A stretch of DNA of 10,392 nucleotides from Chthoniobacterales bacterium (lineage in GTDB: Bacteria; Verrucomicrobiota; Verrucomicrobiia; Chthoniobacterales; UBA10450): positions 1 to 10,392 of the forward strand of contig JACCZO010000078.1 in assembly GCA_013695925.1 (NCBI GenBank), in the 5' to 3' direction. The notes under the pieces are model-generated. The model did no database searches, had not been told where the DNA came from, and saw only the letters and a program-made list of their open reading frames with translations. The translations under genes were made by a program, and so were the position numbers. This document shows, piece after piece, positions 7,171 through 10,392 of this stretch. Position 1 is the stretch's first letter, and each line of letters begins with the position of its first letter.

Positions 7171-8133
7171 TTAGAGACGATAAAATTTGCGGTAACCGCG
7201 CGCGTTTCCCTCGAGCTTTTTGCGCAACGCCTTCCGCGGGTCGCGCACCTCGCCACTGCCCAGGATCAGAGCGACGCAGAGCCTTACCATCCCGACGAAA
7301 TCGTCGATCGCGACAAACTCCGCCGCAATGGCGCCTTCCGGCGTGACGTTGTGATAATTCCCGAGCGCCAGGCTGGCCGCGGCACAGGTGTAGCCGTAAA
7401 GCTGATAGGCGGTCGCTTCGCAGGTGCCGCCGTCGAGCAGACAGCGCTGCACCGGAATTTTCTCGGCCGCCGCGGCCGCCAGCAAACACGCGGTCGCAGG
7501 TCCGTCGAAGGTCGAAGCCTTGTCCCCTACCCGCACGATCGGGCCCTTGCCAATCTCGGCCGTGCCACGGGGCGTGCTCGTTTCCAGCGAGAGGATCGTT
7601 AGGCTGGGCGGCAGGATTTCCGCCTTCGCCAGTTTGATCGCGCCGACGAAGCCGATTTCCTCCGCCCGGGTGAAAAGCCCGGCGCAACAAACATTCGCTC
7701 CGCGTTCCTCCAGTTCGCGAAAAACGCAGAGGATTTCCGCGCATCCGATCAGGTCGTCACAGGCGCGGGAATGAATCTTTCCATCGCGCACCCGGAATGG
7801 CGGCAGGTCCCACATCTCGAAATCGCCAAACGATTGCTTCTTCGGATCGCTCCGGAAACGGGGCGCGACCGAACCGAGAAATTCCATTTCGCCCTCCTCC
7901 CCGCGGACCCAGCCGGGATGGTCCATGTGCGCGGCAAGGCCCCAATCTGCCGTCCGTTTCCGTCCCCGTTGATAATAAGCGACGACATTGCCGAAAGCGT
8001 CGCGCTGGAACTTCACGTGCGGCATTTCCCGAAGCTGCGCCTCGATCTCGTCCCGGACTGCATCCTCGTGAAACGGGGCGGTGGGCTGCCTGGTAAGCGC
8101 CTCCACCACCGCGAGCATCTCTTTCCGGCGCAT
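7171..8133 (-). CDS. M42-like zinc metallopeptidase (aminopeptidase)
   Basis: This 320-residue protein has the co-catalytic metal set of clan MH peptidases in order: AHMDHPG (H69, D71), SRACDDLIG (bridging D126 or D127), RAEEIG (catalytic base E158 and ligand E159), LSLETS (E184) and GNYHN (H261). The spacing after E184 fits family M42 better than M20. Only about 57 residues separate H69 from the bridging Asp, where typical M42 enzymes carry a larger dimerisation insert, so this is a compact variant. It should act in the cytosol on short peptides. The start lies 5 bases after the cstA stop, so the two genes are probably one transcript and this enzyme may process peptides imported by CstA (inference). 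ATG 8133 lacks a clear Shine-Dalgarno; ATG 8118, five codons in, is preceded by GGAAAGAG and could be used instead. Confidence 0.82.
   Translation of the reverse strand: MRRKEMLAVVEALTRQPTAPFHEDAVRDEIEAQLREMPHVKFQRDAFGNVVAYYQRGRKRTADWGLAAHMDHPGWVRGEEGEMEFLGSVAPRFRSDPKKQSFGDFEMWDLPPFRVRDGKIHSRACDDLIGCAEILCVFRELEERGANVCCAGLFTRAEEIGFVGAIKLAKAEILPPSLTILSLETSTPRGTAEIGKGPIVRVGDKASTFDGPATACLLAAAAAEKIPVQRCLLDGGTCEATAYQLYGYTCAAASLALGNYHNVTPEGAIAAEFVAIDDFVGMVRLCVALILGSGEVRDPRKALRKKLEGNARGYRKFYRL
7596..7604 (-). repeat. GCCTAACGA word
   Basis: Exact copy in the peptidase gene, sense to it, read as AGC-CTA-ACG-ATC (Ser-Leu-Thr-Ile) just before metal ligand E184. Confidence 0.9.
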
Positions 8134-8138
8134 CGCGT

Positions 8139-10178
8139 CTAACGATTGGCCACCGGCAACTGCGCCAGACTAACGAATTCGCTTTCGTGCAGGACAATGG
8201 GTTTGGTCCCGCGCAGGAGCCGCCACCATTGCCAGGCGCTGCCCGCTACGATGAGAAAAACGAGCACCAGAAAGGACAGGGCAACGAGCGCATCGATCCG
8301 CCAGATGAGCGCCTGACGCGCGAAATCGACATTGGTTGCGGCGGCCGCGAGCCGTTCATCAAGCAGCGCGGCGCCGCTCAGAAACCCGATCCTCGGATCG
8401 CTCGAAAAAATCTTGAGCCAGCCTGACCAGAAGGTAACGAGGATCATAAAGCTGAGGGGGAGCAACGTAGTCCAAAGATAACGCGCTTTGCCCATCTTGA
8501 TCAGGATCGTGGTTCCGAGGCAGAGGGCAATGACGGAGAGGAGTTGATTGGCGAGACCGAAGAGCGGCCACAGGCTGTTGATTCCGCCTAACGGGTCGAG
8601 CACACCCTGGTAGAGAAACCAGCCCCAGGCACCGACGAGCAGGGCGCTCGCGAAAAGATTCGCGCTCCAGGAACGGGTGTTGCCCAGGGGTCGCCAAACG
8701 TTGCTCAACAAATCCTGGAGCATAAATCGTCCGACGCGCGTCCCAGCATCGAGCGTGGTGAGAATGAAGAGCGCCTCAAACATGATCGCGAAGTGATACC
8801 AAAGCGCGAGCGCCGTCGGGCTGGAGGTGACCCGCGCAAACATGTGCGCCATCCCGACCGCGAAGGTCGGCGCCCCGCCCGCCCGGCCAAACATCGTGTC
8901 CTCGCCCAGCTCGTGCGCGAGCTGTTTCATCTCTCCTTCGGTCACCGGAAAACCGGCCGCGGAAACTTTCGCCACCACCTCGCCAGGCGTGCCTTTCGCG
9001 TTGATCGCGAGGTATTGGCCGGTGGGCAAAACGCAGGCCGCGATCAGGGCCATCAGGGCCACCATCATCTCGGTGATCATCGCGCCGTATCCGATGTCGC
9101 GAATCCGCGTCTCGCTTTCCAGCATTTTCGGGGTCGTGCCGGAAGCGATTAGGGAATGAAACCCGGAGACCGCCCCACAGGCGATGGTGATGCAGACGAA
9201 GGGAAAAACCGGTCCGGCAAAGACCAGCCCGCTTCCATTGATGAAAGGAGTGAGGGCCGGCATTTGCAGCGTGGGATGAATCACGATCACCGCCACCGCG
9301 AGGGCAGCGACGGTGCCCAGTTTCAAAAACGTGCTCAGATAATCTCGCGGGGTAAGGAGCAGCCAGACCGGCAGAGTCGAAGCGGCAAACCCGTAAATAA
9401 TCAGTGCCCAGGCGAGCCATTTCTCCCCGTGCCGAAACCAGCTTTCGATCGCCGGATAATTACCGAGAAACTGGCCGCCCCAGACCGACAAAAGGAGACC
9501 CAACACACCGAATGCCGTCACCCAGCCGACGCTGACGCGTCCGCTGCGAAGCGCGATCCCCATGACGAGAGCGAGCGGGATCGTCATCGCGATTGTGAAA
9601 ACGCCCCACGGACTCTTGGCCAGTGCCTGGACTACGACGAGCGCCAGGACGGCGATCAGCACGACCATGATGGCGAGCACGCTGACGAGCGCGAGCGCGC
9701 CGACCGCGCTCCCGATTTCCTCCTTCACCATCTGGCCTAACGTTTTTCCACGCCGCCGGACGGACGCGAAAAGCACAATCATGTCGTGCACTCCGCCGCC
9801 TAACGTTGCCCCGACCAGAATCCAAAGCATGCCCGGCAAATAACCAAACTGCGCCGCAAGCACCGGGCCGACGAGTGGACCGGGCCCGGCAATGGCGGCG
9901 AAGTGATGACCAAACGCCATCCAGCGATTGGTCGGGACGAAATCCTTGCCGTCGTCCACTACGAGCGCGGGCGTGGCGCGCTCATCATTCAGGACGAGCA
10001 CTTTTGCCGCCAGCCATTTACTGTAGAAGCGGTAGCTGATCGCCGCCGCACAGAGGCCCGCGGTCACGATCCAGAGGGCGTTGATCGGTTCGCCCCGGGC
10101 AAAGGCTGCCACTGCCACGGCTGTCGCCCCGAGGAGTGCGATTCCCAACCAGAGTAGAAATTTCAGGACCCGGATCAT
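8139..10178 (-). CDS. cstA: CstA family carbon-starvation / peptide transporter
   Basis: This 679-residue polytopic membrane protein is close to the usual CstA length (about 700). The N-terminal CstA domain is clear: NDERATPALVVDDGKDFVPT (64-83), NRWMAFGHHFAAIAGPGPLV (84-103), then VLAAQFGYLPG and LGGGVHDMIVLF. The C-terminal part contains the conserved TTLDAGTRVGRFMLQDLL (about 472-489) and further helices. The family imports peptides during carbon starvation, and paralogs import pyruvate; the substrate here cannot be read from sequence. Cys, His or heme motifs are absent, as expected. It lies downstream of valS and directly upstream of the peptidase on the same strand. The start has no obvious Shine-Dalgarno. 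Three GCCTAACG cores lie inside, each encoding Leu-Gly through TTA-GGC, and the TAG stop itself lies in a CTAACGA. Confidence 0.95.
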   Translation of the reverse strand: MIRVLKFLLWLGIALLGATAVAVAAFARGEPINALWIVTAGLCAAAISYRFYSKWLAAKVLVLNDERATPALVVDDGKDFVPTNRWMAFGHHFAAIAGPGPLVGPVLAAQFGYLPGMLWILVGATLGGGVHDMIVLFASVRRRGKTLGQMVKEEIGSAVGALALVSVLAIMVVLIAVLALVVVQALAKSPWGVFTIAMTIPLALVMGIALRSGRVSVGWVTAFGVLGLLLSVWGGQFLGNYPAIESWFRHGEKWLAWALIIYGFAASTLPVWLLLTPRDYLSTFLKLGTVAALAVAVIVIHPTLQMPALTPFINGSGLVFAGPVFPFVCITIACGAVSGFHSLIASGTTPKMLESETRIRDIGYGAMITEMMVALMALIAACVLPTGQYLAINAKGTPGEVVAKVSAAGFPVTEGEMKQLAHELGEDTMFGRAGGAPTFAVGMAHMFARVTSSPTALALWYHFAIMFEALFILTTLDAGTRVGRFMLQDLLSNVWRPLGNTRSWSANLFASALLVGAWGWFLYQGVLDPLGGINSLWPLFGLANQLLSVIALCLGTTILIKMGKARYLWTTLLPLSFMILVTFWSGWLKIFSSDPRIGFLSGAALLDERLAAAATNVDFARQALIWRIDALVALSFLVLVFLIVAGSAWQWWRLLRGTKPIVLHESEFVSLAQLPVANR
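8586..8593 (+). repeat. GCCTAACG core word
   Basis: Eight-base core (ninth base G) in cstA, antisense, read by the gene as CCG-TTA-GGC (Pro-Leu-Gly). Confidence 0.8.
9735..9742 (+). repeat. GCCTAACG core word
   Basis: Eight-base core (ninth base T) in cstA, antisense, read by the gene as ACG-TTA-GGC (Thr-Leu-Gly). Confidence 0.8.
9798..9805 (+). repeat. GCCTAACG core word
   Basis: Eight-base core (ninth base T) in cstA, antisense, read by the gene as ACG-TTA-GGC in the conserved LGGGVHD region. Confidence 0.8.
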
Positions 10179-10192
10179 CTGCAGGCGAGCGG

Positions 10193-10222
10193 ACTATAAC
10201 GCGGCGGCGGGGATTCGATCAA
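10193..10222 (-). promoter_or_regulatory. Candidate sigma70 promoter of cstA
   Basis: Read on the minus strand, TTGATC (10222-10217) and TATAGT (10198-10193) are separated by 18 bases. They match the -35 and -10 consensus at 4 and 5 of 6 positions. Transcription would begin near 10186, only about 7 bases before the ATG, giving an almost leaderless mRNA and fitting the missing Shine-Dalgarno. The -35 abuts the REP-like hairpin. AT-rich words are rare in this DNA, but the site remains a prediction. Confidence 0.4.
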
Positions 10223-10283
10223 GGTAGCGCAAGCTTTCAGCTTGCAGCCTAACGAGTCGCACAAGCTGGAAGCTCGCGTTACC
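10223..10283. repeat. REP-like inverted repeat between valS and cstA
   Basis: Two 22-bp arms, 10223-10244 (starts GGTAGCGCAAGC) and 10262-10283 (ends GCTCGCGTTACC), are reverse complements at 19 of 22 positions. Two of the three differences become G-U wobbles in the plus-strand RNA. The 17-base loop contains GCCTAACGA. The right arm overlaps the last codon and stop of valS. The hairpin could end valS transcription or protect its 3' end. No T-run follows, so an intergenic repeat family is the better description. Confidence 0.75.
10247..10255 (+). repeat. GCCTAACGA word
   Basis: The only non-coding exact copy, in the loop of the REP-like hairpin between valS and cstA. Confidence 0.9.
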
Positions 10284-10295
10284 CTAACGAGTCGC
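10248..10295 (+). repeat. 13-bp direct repeat CCTAACGAGTCGC, two copies
   Basis: CCTAACGAGTCGC occurs at 10248-10260 (REP loop) and 10283-10295 (valS 3' end), 35 bases apart. The second copy lies immediately outside the right arm of the hairpin. Confidence 0.85.
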
Positions 10296-10392
10296 GCATC
10301 CGCCCGAGCTGTGCGAGCCGCTTCGCGAAATCGTTCTCGCGCTGCCGGTGCTCGGCCACGACGGCCGCGGGAGCATTCGCGACGAAATTCTC
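10279..10392 (-). CDS. valS: Valyl-tRNA synthetase, C-terminal end (partial)
   Basis: Thirty-seven residues plus a TAA are visible on the minus strand. They begin ENFVANAPAAVVAEHRQREN and continue with a heptad-like stretch, FAKRLAQLGRMRDSLG. The NxxFvaNAPxxVVxxer signature and the following coiled coil are characteristic of the ValRS C-terminal tRNA-binding arm. The gene enters from the right edge. The last residues (SLG) and the stop are encoded by a CCTAACGA word and the start of the REP-like element, so the natural end of the gene may have been rewritten by the repeat. Confidence 0.8.
   Translation of the reverse strand, partial: ENFVANAPAAVVAEHRQRENDFAKRLAQLGRMRDSLG

Noticed and set aside
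9156..9740. 194-codon open frame on the plus strand
   Set aside because: It is antisense to cstA and almost entirely charged residues, a mirror of membrane-helix codons.

Overview
The window is GC-rich chromosomal DNA from what I infer to be a soil-type Verrucomicrobium or a relative. The basis is the bat operon order, palindromic elements of a kind I associate with that group, and overall codon use. No rRNA or marker gene is present, so the phylum call is tentative. There is no phage, transposase, CRISPR array or tRNA.

Layout. Positions 3-4385 (+) are the distal part of a Bat (aerotolerance) operon: a 5'-truncated BatB-type von Willebrand A protein fused in frame to a BatC-type TPR protein, then batD, then batE, almost without gaps. 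Positions 4423-5589 (+) encode a UV-damage endonuclease (UvsE family). It carries an unusual N-terminal extension that reads like a DUF2945 / Hva1_TUDOR domain. Positions 5641-7053 (+) encode a conserved 470-residue protein of unknown function. On the minus strand, transcription runs from the right edge: the valS 3' end (10392-10279), a REP-like hairpin, cstA (10178-8139), and a compact M42-like metallopeptidase (8133-7171), which converges on the unknown gene. Import of peptides by CstA followed by cytosolic peptide cleavage is a coherent pair of functions.

The most unusual signal belongs to no single gene. The 9-mer GCCTAACGA occurs 10 times exactly (7 on +, 3 on -), and its 8-base core GCCTAACG occurs 13 times. 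By chance about 0.08 and 0.3 copies would be expected on both strands. It lies inside nearly every gene in several reading frames, pulls in rare Leu codons, and also sits in the loop of the REP-like element. This suggests selection at the DNA level, comparable in kind to uptake sequences, Chi or KOPS.

A second palindromic element lies inside coding sequence, exactly at the BatB-BatC junction. All gaps between genes are under 125 bases.
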